Shown: positions 1 to 11,290, counted from the stretch's first letter. The stretch is 64,000 bases of DNA from Diadema setosum (GCF_964275005.1 NC_092700.1:15966617-16030616); one strand, 5' to 3'. Translations and numbers: made by a program. The notes: a model not told the origin generated them from the letters alone.

Positions 1-300
1 GCTCAACTAACGCTCGAATTCACAGTTGAATTTCAGCGCAAAACTAATGCTCGAATTCCTTGTGTATTTCTGCTCTCAACTAATGCTCGAATTCACAGCT
101 GAATTTCAGCGCAAAACTAATGCTCGAATTCCGTGTGTATTTCTGCGCTCAACTAACGCTCAAATTCCCGTTGGTTTTCTGCACTGAACTAAAGCTCGAA
201 TTCCCTGTGTATTTCTGCCCTCAACAAACGCTAGAATTTACGGTTGAATTTCAGCGCAAAACTAATGCTCGAAATCAAATTATTTCTTTGCGAAAGATAT
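1..300. repeat. Minisatellite, about 36-37 bp period
   Basis: About eight head-to-tail units recur every 36-37 bases, each containing a GCTCGAATTC-like core followed alternately by a CACAGTTGAATTTCAGCGC-type or a CCTGTGTATTTCTGC-type half. Units are diverged and some carry substitutions. The array may start outside the window. The short open frame across it is a by-product of the repeat, not a gene. Confidence 0.85.
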
Positions 301-319
301 GTGCTGAAATTCCATGTAA

Positions 320-580
320 ATTAATGATATCACAAATTGGAATTAGTGATATCACAAAATGTATTTCTTGATATCAAGAATGTGATTTCGTGATATCTCG
401 AATTGAATTCGTGATATCACGAATTGAATTTGTGATATCACTAATTCGATTTCGTGATATCAAAAATTGGTTTTACGTGATAAACCAATGGGTATTTGTG
501 ATATCAAAAATTGAATTTGTGATATCAGAAATTCGAATTTTTGATATCACGAAAGGGAATTCGTGATATCAGAAAATCTT
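320..580. repeat. GATATC-centred minisatellite, about 21-23 bp period
   Basis: Roughly eleven diverged units of the type TTGTGATATCACGAATTGAA. Each is centred on the palindrome TGATATCA, so the array can fold on either strand. Spacers are not unique, which argues against any CRISPR-like reading. It directly abuts the receptor fragment that follows. Confidence 0.85.
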
Positions 581-618
581 TTTAAAAAGTAATATGGCTT
601 GCCATATTTCCGAGCCAA

Positions 619-972
619 AAGGTACTTAGTGGATGGGTTTGACTTTGCAATTAAAATCTTCTCCTTGTCTCGATCCGACTGGATTGTTGATGGAGCACCA
701 GTGCGGTGAGGCCTGGGCTACAAGCATGATGAAAGCCGGTATGAGGAACTGAACGAGGAAAAGCATACAGCCTGTGATAATCTAGGCAAGCTCTGAACAA
801 AACGTCACAGTGCACATGTCGGCCTTGGCACCAGAAACAAAGAATAAGAATACGTTAGCTGAGAAAGCAACCGGCCATGTCAAAGCAATAACTTTGCTAA
901 CTCTCTGCCGTAATACAAGACGCTTGTAATGAAGAGGGTGGGCAATTGCAATGTTTCTCTTCATTGGACTCA
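619..972 (-). pseudogene. Receptor gene fragment (ICL2 to ICL3 of a rhodopsin-class GPCR)
   Basis: Read on the minus strand, this stretch matches the nine receptor loci of the window from just before the ERY motif (here NIAIAHPLHYKRL) through TM4, ECL2 (AKADMC) and TM5 (ITGCMLFLVQFLIPAFIM) into ICL3 (KYLLARK). It is dead. An in-frame TAG near 783 replaces a Gln codon after SELA, and one base is missing near 710 (AGGCCTCACC where the paralogs have AGGCTCTCACC). TM1-3 and TM6-7 are absent. The ADMCTVTF segment is closest to locus G (GDMCTVTF). Minisatellite-like DNA flanks both sides, so the fragment may have been captured or left by an unequal exchange. Confidence 0.85.
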
Positions 973-1100
973 ATGCGAATTCACTAGCGGAGCATCCAAA
1001 ATCACTAATGGAACATTCAAATTCACTGTCGGAGCTTTCAAATTCACTTAAAAGCGCGCATTTCAGCAATGAGCATTCAAACTCATGTCAAGCTGGCGAC
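973..1100. repeat. Degenerate short repeat rich in ATTCAAATTCACT
   Basis: Four to six imperfect copies of an 18-base motif of the type CATTCAAATTCACTGTCGGA follow the receptor fragment. The same AATTCAAAT flavour appears in the minisatellite on the other side and inside the transposon at 15017-16402, which suggests a common repeat source. Confidence 0.55.
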
Positions 1101-1859
1101 GGAATCTCGTCGGTTATGCAAATTCGTGAATAGGCAACCATATTCCAAATAATTGTATTCGATTCAAAAGAAGTCCTGAATATAGTTAATTTGGGGCCTT
1201 GTTTCTGTCATTTTCCACTTAGCTTAGAATACATTTTGATTTTTGATGAAGATTATCTATTTTGCAGTAGAGGTCCACCTGTTCATTTAAAATCGTTGTC
1301 AGCACGCGGTATCATCAAGAAATATGATTAGATTGTCGTGCTATTTGGATGTAATGCTGACTGGACCTTTATTTATTGAGATGAAAAACAACGATGAGCA
1401 AAAAACAATGTACAACCTTTAAACAATCATAATTGTGTATGCCCTTTCTCCTTTGTTGAAAAAAAAAAGTCTACTCAATTTTCCTCGTCAAATTGATTGC
1501 ACGAAGTAGGAACTTGATCGCTTGAAAATGAAATGGAATGTACCAAACAAGCTCATCTGGACTATCACGTGACTGTCTCGTGAATTTGAATGCACGAGCA
1601 GGAGATACAATGTTCGAATTAAGACATTGAGGGCCCAAGCGTGAATTTGATTTGACGAAAACGAAGTAGAACTCCCATAAATTAAATTGATCGCTCGGAT
1701 TCTGAATTTGAATGGCCGATTTATTTTTTTTTTTTCGCGTGCGTGCTCTGTGTGAATTCGAATGCATACTAATGAATCGAAATGACCAAAGTATGATTAA
1801 TTGACCGGTAAAATCTATGATATAAATATGTTTATGATACGAGTATTGACGTTTTGAAT
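1101..1859. other. Spacer, no gene recognised
   Basis: AT-rich sequence with scattered GAATTTGAATG-like words (1580-1765) resembling those in the transposon at 15017-16402. The minus-strand open frame at 1471-1767 has no recognisable domain, no homologue among the other units and repetitive composition, so I do not call it a gene. Confidence 0.4.
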
Positions 1860-2165
1860 CGTTTCAGCTTCCTTCTTTTTTAAAGACTTCAGGCGTGCAT
1901 GGAAGTGTCATTTCACTTAAACTATCTTCAGGAGTCATACTGTTTGGGAGAGTCCGGTTTGACCCACTTTTATACATGAATTCCGATTTTGGCCCAAATC
2001 AGCCCAGTATCTTGTCTGAGTCTGATTACCATGTGATTTCTGACTGATTAGTGTCCTGTGATTGTCGGAAGTGTTTGAAAAGTGTCAGATCCTAATCCAA
2101 TCACAAACAGACAAACAAATAAGATATCGGGCTGCTACCTGTCGGTGGAATGGGGCCTTTACCGT
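1860..2165. repeat. Repeat copy shared with 48440-48892
   Basis: The blocks TTCAGGCGTGCATGGAA, GTCATTTCACTTAAACTATC and ATATCGGGCTGCTACCTGTC recur in the same order downstream of locus H. Here the block ends at GGGGCCTTTACCG and is followed by unit-type 3' spacer. In unit H the matching sequence is the right end of an insertion of about 2 kb. It is probably the right end of a non-autonomous DNA transposon. The left end is not found in this unit. Confidence 0.6.
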
Positions 2166-2452
2166 AAATTATCATGTGTTTTCATACAAGTTCTTACGTA
2201 AAGTTATTTTTTGTTGCTGTTTGATGTAAATAGTTCCAAACATATAAACACTGTATGCTTTCGCTTCTCTTCTCTCAACTTTTTCATACACGGGTATCCC
2301 TTTCTTTGCGCATGTGCAGGTACTGTGTGCTTAAAAACTGGTAAGCTGACCTTTATTTTGGTTAGACGATACAGGAGCATGTAACTATTTTAAGGACATT
2401 GATAACTCTATACATAGGTTCCTGCTGAAAGTTTCAGGTCGAAAGAAGTTTC
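2166..2452. other. 3' spacer of receptor unit A
   Basis: Contains the block GTTGCTGTTTGATGTAAATA and then TCTCTTCTCTCAACTTTTTC, also found downstream of loci F (34880), G (41035) and H (48945). It is therefore part of the duplicated unit and lies 3' of the receptor, which reads on the minus strand. No gene is seen. Confidence 0.6.
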
Positions 2453-3864
2453 TTAAACGTCCACATTGTAAACTTTCGAATCTGTATTAGGCCTACCTAT
2501 TATTTTCTCGCTGAACAAAGCCGTCCTTTCCGATGCTCTTATGGTTGATTTAAACAACTCTCGTATCGCCGTACGGAACGCAGGATTCTGAATAATGTAA
2601 ATGACAGGATTTGCACAAGAATTACAAAAAGCCAGAACAGTTAGAGCGGAATCTATTGGGCTGTACAAAAATGACGTTGGCACAAATTGAAGGTTGTACA
2701 AGAGATATCCCGTCTGTGTTGGTGTCCATGAGATGAGGAAAACAACGACAACAAGAAACAGAATCTTGAGAACACGTTTCCTAGCCACGAGGTATATAGC
2801 TGACGGGTTTGAGTTGTTGGATTTTGAATCTTCTCCAAGTTTTTGGCGGGAATGTCGATGAAGCACCAGTGCGGTGAGAGCCTGGGCTACAAGCATGATG
2901 AAAGCCGGTATGAGAAACTGGACGAGGAAAAAAATACTGCCAGTCACATTCTGGGAAAGTCTTGAATGAAACGTGTCAGAGCAATTTCCGCCTTTGGCAC
3001 TAACCACAAAGAATATGTTAAAAGTTTAACAAAACGCCACAAGCCATGTCATGGCAACAACTTTGCCAACTCTCTGCCGTGTTACGAGGCGCTTGAAATG
3101 AAGAGGGTGGGCAATCGCAATGTATCTCTCTATTGGAATCAAGGTCAGAATGAAGACGGAGGCACCCACTGAAACCACATTAACACAGCAGAATAAATCA
3201 ACTTGCAGTAGATATCTCCTAGCCATGTTCCAGGAACGCTGAGTGGCATAGGCAGCGGGACCATAAACACTGACGTCAAGAAATCTGCAATGGCGAGAGC
3301 ACCGATCAGTACATCAGTCGATCGGCAAGTGTGGCGCCTTTGGAACAACACCAGGATCACGATCATGTTTCCCACTATTCCGAGAAGAGACATTGCTAGT
3401 TGCGGAATCGTCACCCATGTCCATGCGACTGACTGCCACTTCCAAAGTGGTTGAGGGACTGCATGTTCTTCCTCATTTTGCGCAATATTATTCATTGTAC
3501 CAATTTCTGCAACGTCTGTATAGACTTCTCCCAGATTTTTAGAGCTGTTTTCAAAAACATATTTTTGAGGGGATGTCTCGATTTGAACGGATTCATTGGG
3601 GTGCGGGGTTCTTTCGATATGAAAATATCTTTGTTCAAACTGAGTAGAAATTGGTTCATTGTTTGAAGCTTGCGTATATGTGGTCTGATTGCGTTCGGGG
3701 ACATCAATGTCAGCATGACTTCCAACATTGACAACAGATACCTCCGTAGTATTTGGGACAAAATGTTCAAGAGCTGCTGTGCTGACTGGTTGTGTTGTGA
3801 CTGTGAGAAGAATGTTTCTTGATAGGATGAAGAGAACAATCATTCGGGTTGTAATTATCCTCAT
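2453..3864 (-). pseudogene. Receptor locus A, rhodopsin-class GPCR pseudogene
   Basis: A full-length relative of locus B. The first 239 codons (from 3864) give an MRIITTRMIVLFILSR leader, a Ser/Thr-rich ectodomain and TM1 to early TM3 (GNMIVILVLF, ADFLTSVFMVPLP, DIYCKLIYS). A one-base loss near 3172 (GAAACCACATT against GAAACCCACATT in the paralogs) shifts the frame before ERYIAIAHPLHF. Near 3030-3036 a T is lost from the VAFL codons and a base is gained a few codons on, bringing an early TAA. The rest, from FVVSAK, is open to 2453 and includes ISWTP in TM6, NPVIY in TM7 and a YNVDV end. Three indels make a sequencing artefact unlikely. Exon 2 would start at 3880 after TTTGCAG, and the matching first exon is at 7920. 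Confidence 0.88.
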
Positions 3865-3880
3865 GTTTCCTGTCCTTTTC

Positions 3881-4440
3881 CTGCAAAGAGCATAACATCG
3901 TCAAAAGAAATAAAAACAAGCAGTTCTTATGTTAAAAAAAAAGTTATCAAACAATATTACAAAATCAGATGGTATCACGTGAAGGCTTAATGTCTTTTGC
4001 CTCACCGACAGATTACAACCATTACTTTTTTTTAACGAAATCACTAAAAAAGAATAAACAGTTATTGCCAGCGGGAAAATTTGTTGCAAATCATGGCATG
4101 GTAAATGTCTAATTACCGACGAGCAAGATATTGGCGAAATCATGAGACACATCCTATCTACTAATGAGATTTATGTTAATGGGGTTACAACCAATATCAC
4201 CCTTTCCTGAAAGTAGGTTAAACTTCTCTGTCTCTTGCTCTCCAGCTCCAGTGATTGTAAGAGGAGGAAGCAAAGGGTTGATTTGAAAAAAAAATTTACC
4301 CCACCAGTGAGAGACAAGAAGCATTAGAGATCTGTCCACAATCCTAAACTAACATCTCTGAATAGCGTAATGTTGGTACCAGCCACCAGGTATAGCAAAA
4401 GTCACAACCATATTCGTTGATGCATAATCTAGAATACTGC
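3881..4440 (-). other. Intron A, 3' part with conserved intronic block
   Basis: Intron of locus A. The stretch 4184-4285 (ACCAATATCACCCTTTCCTG ... GAGGAGGAAGCAAAGGGTT) recurs in intron B at 14585-14682, and weaker relatives occur in intron E (31975-32030) and intron I (61060-61115). It is unit-derived sequence and non-coding. Confidence 0.6.
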
Positions 4441-6958
4441 CCCCCCCCCCCAAGGAAAAACGCAGTATCTACATCCAGCTCCATTTCTAAACAACCGAGA
4501 TATTCACCATTTTATCTTTTTGCCAAAGCCCCTGGAAAATATACTCTTTTGAAAAATTCCTTCATTGTGGAATTTTAGTCTATCTAGCTACCAATTTTCC
4601 TGGAATATATCATTTTGTGTTTTTGTTTTGTTTTTCAGTTATTGATGAAAATGTAGATACTTTGGGGAAACCCCACGCAATTGACTGATTTCCCCAAGGA
4701 AAAACGCAGTATCTACAATGGAACGAATTTCCCCAAGGAAAAACGCAGTATCTACAGCGGAAGGACTTGGATTAATCTTCTGCCATAATTATGTATGCAT
4801 GTATACATCATTGTTCAAGTATTCTCTGGCCCTGGGGGATGCATCCTCCATCCCCCCCCCCCCCCCCCCCATTTATGCCCTGATTACAGAGTAGGCTTCA
4901 TAAGATTATTAAATAACAGATCGTTCTTGGAACGTTTTGCTTAAAAGTGTATCCCAGACCGATCTTGCTGTAGGCCTAACGTTACGTCGATACGTGTTTA
5001 ATATGAAGCTTGCCAGGGCTGTAATGTGATGCTACATGGCCTAGCCGCTAACTAGCATCTACAATACTAGATCTAGATCTGTACAGTCTAGGTTACAGTC
5101 TGTCTAGACCAAAATAAATCTAAATCGGATGTCTGGACCTAGATCGATCTAGACTAGGGCCTAGGTCTAGTTTTTATATCGTTTATTCTAGGCTGGCTAC
5201 GTAGCAGGCTACACGAGTCTACCGCCTCAGGCTATAGTTACATGCACGATGCTCACAGAAAAAAAAAAAAAAAATAGCCTAACGTTAGAACTGCAGAAGG
5301 TTTAAGCCCTACACGAGCCAGGACTCTTTGATTAGAAAACAAAAATACATCTAGAACCGGTCTAGAATGAAGTGACATCCGCTCTCTAGGCCTATTCCTT
5401 CTGGATTGAACCTAAGTTTAACGTCATGTAAATTTGTAATGTAACTTTTTTTTTACTTGTATTCGTTGTAAGTTATGTAGCATGCAGCATGGGATCATGC
5501 ATGCATTTTACGCAATTAACCCAGTCTCACTAACCAGTTAGGGTCTAGGCCTAGACACTGTCTAGATCCGATAAGAATTAAAATACAACTTATTCTTAAC
5601 TTTCTCTATTTCGTCCATTTACCGTGGGTACCTGTACCTATTTTTCCCATGGACCCTAATCTATAGTATTGTCAACTCTGTAATTTTAAGACATAAGTAT
5701 GGTATGGGGTAGATAATTGAACATTGACACTTCAGTAGACTTAGGATTCTAAAAAGTGGTTAAGTTTTAGACTTCTTACTACAGGCCTGTCCTAGAGTAG
5801 GCCTATTCAAGTCCTACACTAGATCTTTCTTTAGACTTTCGGAATACGGACCCTGAAAGTTCTGATTAACGTTAAGTCTAACATTAGAAAAGAGACGCAA
5901 GACTCAAACGTTAGGCATAGCCTACTGTCTAGACAAGTCTAAAAGACTTAGACAATAGATCTAAGGGAGGGTGTAACATGTTACATAACCTGACGTTTAT
6001 CCGATACAACACAAATAGATCTATTGCCTTTCGAAGAAACTTTCGGATTCGGAGCCTGAGGAATTTTGACAAGGGTCTAGGCCTAACAAAGTTACTTCAC
6101 AACAAGTTGTAGTACGGATAATGTTCATCATTGAGGTAGAATATGAAAGAATAAAGCGGATCGTTTATCACACGAAGCGAAGCAAACACAAATGTATGCA
6201 TTTGTGTTTACCTCGCTTCGTGTGACAAACATGCATTTGTGTTTACTTCGCTTCGTGTGACAAACAATCAGCTTTATTCTTTCAATATTGAAATAGTTTT
6301 GAATAACTTACTCATTATCTGCAGATAAATTTTTCTTGAGGGCTAGGCTCACTTTCCCCACGACAACATTTTGTTTTATTCCAAGTACACACTCCCACTG
6401 TATGCTGACTAGCCGGGCCCTGTGCTGACTGCTGCACAGCATCAGTGCAGCTAGCTGCAAGCTGTCAGTGTTGTGTTGTATTGTTTAATGTGCACTCGGT
6501 TAGTCTTAATCACACACTGTGTTTTATATTAGGATCACGATCTCATCAAAATATTTACTAATCAGTATTGTTTCGGTTAGATATTTTGAACATTATGTCT
6601 TATTATTGAGCAAGTATATCTAAAGAAAGTAATTTACGTTCAAATTACAGAACAACCGGCAAAGTATTCACATATATAAATAACAGTGTCTGGTAATTAA
6701 GACTAGCTTTGTAGATACTGCGTTTTTCCTTGGGGAAATATTCATCATGTAGATACTGCGTTTTTCCTTGGGGAAAGTGCAAGTTGAGTGTAGATACTGC
6801 GTTTGGCAGTTACGGAAAAGTGGCTTTCTAAACATTTTTTCAAAAATCTGAATATGTCATATGAAGAAGGATTGCCCACTGACTATATTTATGCAAAAAA
6901 GTGAAAATCGCCAAAAATGTTAGATACTGCGTTTTTCCTTGGGGGGGGGGGGGGGGGG
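4441..6958. mobile_element. 2.5-kb non-autonomous DNA transposon with repeated inverted ends
   Basis: The left end has CCCCAAGGAAAAACGCAG continuing into TATCTACA at 4448, with further copies at 4692 and 4729. The right end has the same unit inverted at 6713, 6750 and 6919, plus a partial copy at 6789. Intron sequence homologous to introns H and I resumes after 6958, so this is an insertion. The interior is non-coding. It is unusually rich in CTAG/TCTAGA words (about 5050-5400 and 5540-5960) and contains a nested hairpin at 6138-6287. The ends run into C and G homopolymers. I cannot assign a superfamily. Confidence 0.75.
6138..6287. repeat. Nested hairpin element
   Basis: GAAAGAATAAAGC at the left mirrors GCTTTATTCTTTC at the right. 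Inside, CACACGAAGCGAAG and ACAAATG pair with CATTTGTGTTTAC and CTTCGCTTCGTGTG, and the right arm is present twice in tandem. It looks like a small MITE or a recent slipped palindrome within the larger transposon. Confidence 0.7.
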
Positions 6959-7023
6959 AATAGTCATCTTATCAAATCGTTGATTTGTCAGTAGGAGTGG
7001 TGACCTGACTCTATGGCTTCGGT

Positions 7024-7105
<82 letters not shown>

Positions 7106-7910
7106 CATACATTTGTTGTTGTTGTTCAACATTCTTTATTCTTTATTGCATCAATAAACAATGTAACATGAAAAATGGACTGTCGGAGCCAACAACAACT
7201 TGATGGCTTTTGTAATAGACTAAAATTGACCGGATGTTCCTATGTGTAAATACACGAGCCTTTTACCGGTCTTTTGATATGTCATTAGTACATGTACAAT
7301 ATTGGTTACGACAATAAATTGTTTGTAAACGCCTTCATTTTCAAATGCATAGATTTTTAGCGAAGAGTATTTTTTCGTCCCAACGTATAAATTCGTTTTC
7401 TCAAATCGAGGTTTCTACTGGAAATTATATTGTACTAGCATTTCTTCAAAACAAAAACAAAAAACCAACGCTAATATCGAAGTAAGAAAAATGGTATTCA
7501 ATCATATGAAACTTTAATGCAGTTGCAGTAGGCTGCAATGATTATACATATTAACAATGAAAAAAAAATCAGATTTCATTTTTACGTTTTAGATTTTGTT
7601 TTATAATGTGCTAATCAGTTACTTTAGCAAAAAGATGAAATAAATTAACCTTAACAACCAATAATACATCCAGGTCGTAAATCTTCTAAGAGAATGCATT
7701 ATAACTTTCTGTATTCTTTGGTAATTAAACAAATTAGTACAATCCAGACACCTGATAGAGAAGCAAGACGCAATAAAAGTACGATCGTACTATCATGTGA
7801 TAAGAAAGTAAAAACAAAAAAAAAGTGTAAGGTAGTCTTGATAGTTATGAAATATCCGCATATCATTCTTTTTAGAGTAAGTTATTGCGGGCTTGCGCAA
7901 GTCAAGAAGA
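6959..7910 (-). other. Intron A, 5' part, with (CT)n(TA)n microsatellite
   Basis: After the transposon the sequence matches other receptor introns (GTCAGTAGGAGT, also near 61340; TTGTTTGTAAACGCCTTCATT, also near 37055 and 44060). A CT run then a TA run occupy 7021-7111 and create a meaningless open frame. The 12-bp palindrome GTACGATCGTAC lies at 7780 and recurs at the same relative place in intron B. Confidence 0.6.
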
Positions 7911-7919
7911 AATCCTTAC

Positions 7920-8155
7920 CCCAAGCAGCTGAAATCCTGAGCACAGATTGATAGCAATATCTCCAGATCACGTACATCCGCACTTCGCAGGAATGATTAT
8001 GTTTCAACAGCGTGTTTGGACTTAAGAAGCCGGCGTCAAATTATGCGCATGAGCAGATCATGGGTTGAATTCAGCCAATAAGATCATACACCAAATATGG
8101 TTTGACATAGTAATCTTACACATGTATACATACACACATACATGTACACACACCA
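7920..8155 (-). promoter_or_regulatory. Promoter and untranslated first exon of locus A
   Basis: On the minus strand, in order: a CA/TG tract (8118-8155); inverted CCAAT box (CCAAT 8075-8079 on plus); NRF1-like TGCGCATGAGCA (8044-8055); CTTAAG near 8020; leader with AAGTGCGGATGTACGTGATC (uATG at 7977); exon end at 7920 before the donor GTAAGG. If joined to exon 2 at 3880, the uORF would run to a TGA overlapping the receptor ATG (ATGA). The same module occurs upstream of every receptor. The transcription start itself cannot be seen. Confidence 0.75.
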
Positions 8156-8932
8156 TGCAAACATTGTGGCATCGCGTACAAGAACAAAATCACACGAGCA
8201 GCTGGAGCTGCAAAGCCTCCAACTATATTAACAATTATTGAAGCAGATTTGACATCCAATCATAACATTCATCTGCACGATTACGTACAAGCAAAGCTAG
8301 TTAAACCCTCAAAAGAATACTAGTACATCACCGGGTTCATCAGTGATAAGACATAATGATGTCGCCTTTTATGTTGGATATATGTAGGCACATACTTTTT
8401 AAATGAATTTTCATATACATACAATATATTTCATGCTTTTTTTTCTTATATGTAGCGTCATCAACCAATAAAGCATTTTACTTTTAAGCAATTTAATAAA
8501 CTCCGCATTACTAAAACTCTGCTTGTTTTCAATTTTTCCTTAAGAATCCTTTTTTTTTATGATAACATCTAGCTGTGTTTGCTTTACTCCCTTTTTCGAC
8601 TGGAAAAGATAATGTAGTGATATTTCTTGAAATAAACTTTGATAGCAAAGTGACAACAAAACAGGAATTGATGTTATTATAGTTCTTATGAACTATAATG
8701 ACTACGATCATTGCTTTTTTTTTTCTTTTGGCGGATTACTTTACTATTTTGTTTTTGCTACTCACTAACGTAAGCGTAGATGATTGTTAAGCTACCTTTA
8801 TTAACAATAATATAACCGACAATATTCCAGAAACCTGTTCGACAAACAAAACAAAGTAATATTACGATCTTTTTATGATGTCACAATGAAAATATGTATA
8901 ATAATAATATGATAATATACAAACATATAATG

Positions 8933-9025
<93 letters not shown>

Positions 9026-9155
9026 ATGTGTCTGTGTGTGTGAGTGAGTGAATGTGTCTATGACAAATGACAAGTTAGGCTAACTATGACAAATTCAATT
9101 ATATTCTCTCCATAGTCATAATTATATTGCAGGCTTAAGCCAAACAATTTTCAAA
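8156..9155. other. Spacer with (TA)n(TG)n microsatellite
   Basis: Unit-type upstream sequence (blocks shared with 16800-17200 and 39300-39700) and then a TA run followed by a TG run at 8938-9026. No gene is recognised. The minus-strand open frame over the microsatellite is compositional. Confidence 0.55.
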
Positions 9156-9161
9156 ACTTAC

Positions 9162-9422
9162 CTGAAGCAGCTGAACTCTTGAGCACAGATAGCAATATAA
9201 GTAGTTCACGTGCATCTACACTTCGTTGAAATGATGTACTCGAACTGCACGTCTTTGGAATTTCTGTAGACGGCATTAAATTATGCGCATGAGCCTAGCA
9301 CGGGATGAATTCAGCCCGTTGTATCATACTGGAAACATAATTCGACATCGTACTCTTACACCTCTATACTGACACCCATACACACACACGCACACACACA
9401 CACACACACACACTCACACACA
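9162..9422 (-). promoter_or_regulatory. Orphan promoter plus untranslated first exon
   Basis: This is an extra copy of the shared module. It has an (AC)n tract at 9370-9422, a degraded CCAAT site (GCCCGTT at 9314), an NRF1-like TGCGCATGAGCC (9284-9295), a leader with ATGCACGTGAAC (uATG at 9215) and a perfect donor CAG|GTAAGT (exon end 9162). No receptor-coding exon belongs to it: the next coding exon on its strand is pseudogene A, which has its own nearer module. It is either an alternative first exon for A or the remnant of a deleted array member. Confidence 0.7.
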
Positions 9423-9543
9423 TCACGCAAACATTATACTTGTAGTACAGCACTCAGGTTCAAAATTACTTGTGCCTACTAGGAGAGTATTATGTCTCCG
9501 ACTATAATGAATAACCATGGAAGTAGACCTTACATCTGATCAT

Positions 9544-9876
9544 TAAAGGGGATGGCTAGTAACTGATCAGTGGGAATGCTGGGGGATGATTGTGTCAACC
9601 CTTGTGGGATTCATTTGAGAGTACATTATGTATCTATTGTTGTATGAAAATTATTTGCTTCACAATGGTCTCATATTCAAGTAATGTGCAGTTTAATATT
9701 TCCAGGTTAGCATGCCTGTACAGTGACGGGGCGATCGTTAACGGTCGCCTCGATACTGCATTGAACTGCACATTACATGAATATGACACCATTCTGAAGC
9801 AAATAATTTTCATACAACAATAGATACATAATGAACTCTTAAATGAATCCCACAAGGATTTTAACAATCATCATGA
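9544..9876. mobile_element. Palindromic MITE, family 1, right end incomplete
   Basis: Two arms of about 140 bp are inverted copies (CTATTGTTGTATGAAAATTA left, TAATTTTCATACAACAATAG right), so both strands encode near-identical nonsense frames. The left end TTAAAGGGGATGGCTAGTAA matches the full copy at 22225-22554. The right terminal part is missing here. It interrupts unit-type upstream sequence. Confidence 0.8.
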
Positions 9877-10514
9877 CTATGTTTAAGCAAAGCCAATGAA
9901 ATACTTTAAAGCATACACCACTGGGTACATCATTCATTGCAAGTAATGAAGTTGCTTTTTATGTGAGTTGGATATTTGTAGAAGCTAGCATGATCGTCAT
10001 TTCATTTTATTTCTTCAAGAGATCAGGCATTTTTTATGCTTTACTTTTGTTTAATTTGGAATGCAATGGATCGATGACGCCTTTAACCTCTAAGCAGTTC
10101 AAAGAAAGTTAGCGATACTAATACTTTGTTATCTTTACTCCGCTAAAGGGAAGACTATGATCAAAGTTAAACGTTTTCTTTAACTGTCTATGACGTCATA
10201 GTTCCTATTTTGAATTGTGTACATTTTATATTCATATTTAGTATTAAGATATTCACTTATTATTTAAGTAAAATCTACTTAAAGAATCATGATTTGGAAA
10301 CACACTCAAATAAAAGCTATATATACATAAAAGATGATGTGTACCGATGTGTTTTAATGAAAATGACAGAGGCTGAATTATTTACAGCATTATGTTTGAC
10401 ATTAGTGTGTCTACATATATCTCACGGCTCTATAAGATCCAGATTAAACAGCAAAATATACTTGAATACGTTGTTGAGATGGGTCCTGATCTTGCCTCCA
10501 CCATAGATGCTGGA
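9877..10514. other. Upstream spacer with a CRE-like octamer
   Basis: Unit-type distal upstream block (TATGATCAAAGTTAAACGTT, CTGTCTATGACGTCATAG, then TGTGTACCGATG) that recurs at 17345-17560, 18240 and 33500-33660. A full TGACGTCA palindrome is at 10191-10198, and a second one is at the equivalent place at 17410. No gene is recognised. Confidence 0.5.
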
Positions 10515-11290
10515 AGTGCCATTCGGTTTGCAGATGACATAATCGGCCGCCTTTCTTTTTTCTTCTTCTTCTCATAAAAACTGATATACACTGACCACGG
10601 TAATTCATTTAGAAATATTTAGTCTTAACGTCAAGTAAATATTGATAAAACAACTGACGTTCTTTTTGAAAATAGTCATAAACCAACAGAAGATAACAGT
10701 CGTATGTATTATACGTGGCAAAGAAAAAAAAATGAAATCGATTACTATTGCATGCACATATCATAGTCCGATCGTTTTATACACACAGTTCATTCAACAA
10801 TATCAGATATATAGAGATCCTCTGGAAAGTCGGAAAAAATTTTACTATGCAGAGCATGCAATTTCTCTGTGGTGGTCCTATAGTAAAATCAATTACATTG
10901 TCATTACAAAAACATGCCATAGGACTTATCACTTATTCTCACTACTAAGCACTCATTGACTGCTTGTTTCATGACTAACACACTCTTACTTATTCCGATA
11001 TACATGCATGACAAATCACAACATTCATATGAAAATGAAACACGAAGAACGAAAAAACTGTGAGATCGTTATGATGTTTAAAGATGCGTCTATTTTTAAC
11101 TAACGCTCATACATATCCTATAATCCATCATGCAAAAGCCTTTAATGTGAAAAATTCTGATCTTATTGCACCTGAACCATAGACTTGTCATATTGAACTC
11201 ATCATCTGACGATTATAAACGTAGCCTTTTCAACAATGTTTACAATCATCTTTGAAAAACATTCTTCTTGCAGTGTATTATTCTAATTAC
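10515..11290 (+). pseudogene. Decayed LINE reverse transcriptase, spacer A/B
   Basis: An IRFADDI catalytic-box relic at 10521-10540 is followed by frames carrying KINYIVITK (10885-10915), a C-terminal-tail relic near 11110 and many stops. Better copies in other spacers (40128-40950) show this is the palm-to-C-terminus part of a non-LTR retrotransposon reverse transcriptase. It lies antisense to the receptor units and was duplicated with them. Confidence 0.6.

Noticed and set aside
320..580. Possible CRISPR-like array (regular GATATC repeats)
   Set aside because: Spacers are not unique, the period is only about 22 bp, and the context is an animal genome. It is a minisatellite.
782..1069. 95-codon minus-strand frame as an independent small gene
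   Set aside because: It is the degraded TM4/ECL2 part of the receptor fragment joined to repeat sequence.
8873..9073. Low-complexity frame rich in HTHT and IYIY
   Set aside because: Translation of a TG/TA microsatellite.
9590..9867. Near-identical 77-codon frames on both strands
   Set aside because: They are the two arms of a palindromic MITE read in opposite directions, not a protein gene.
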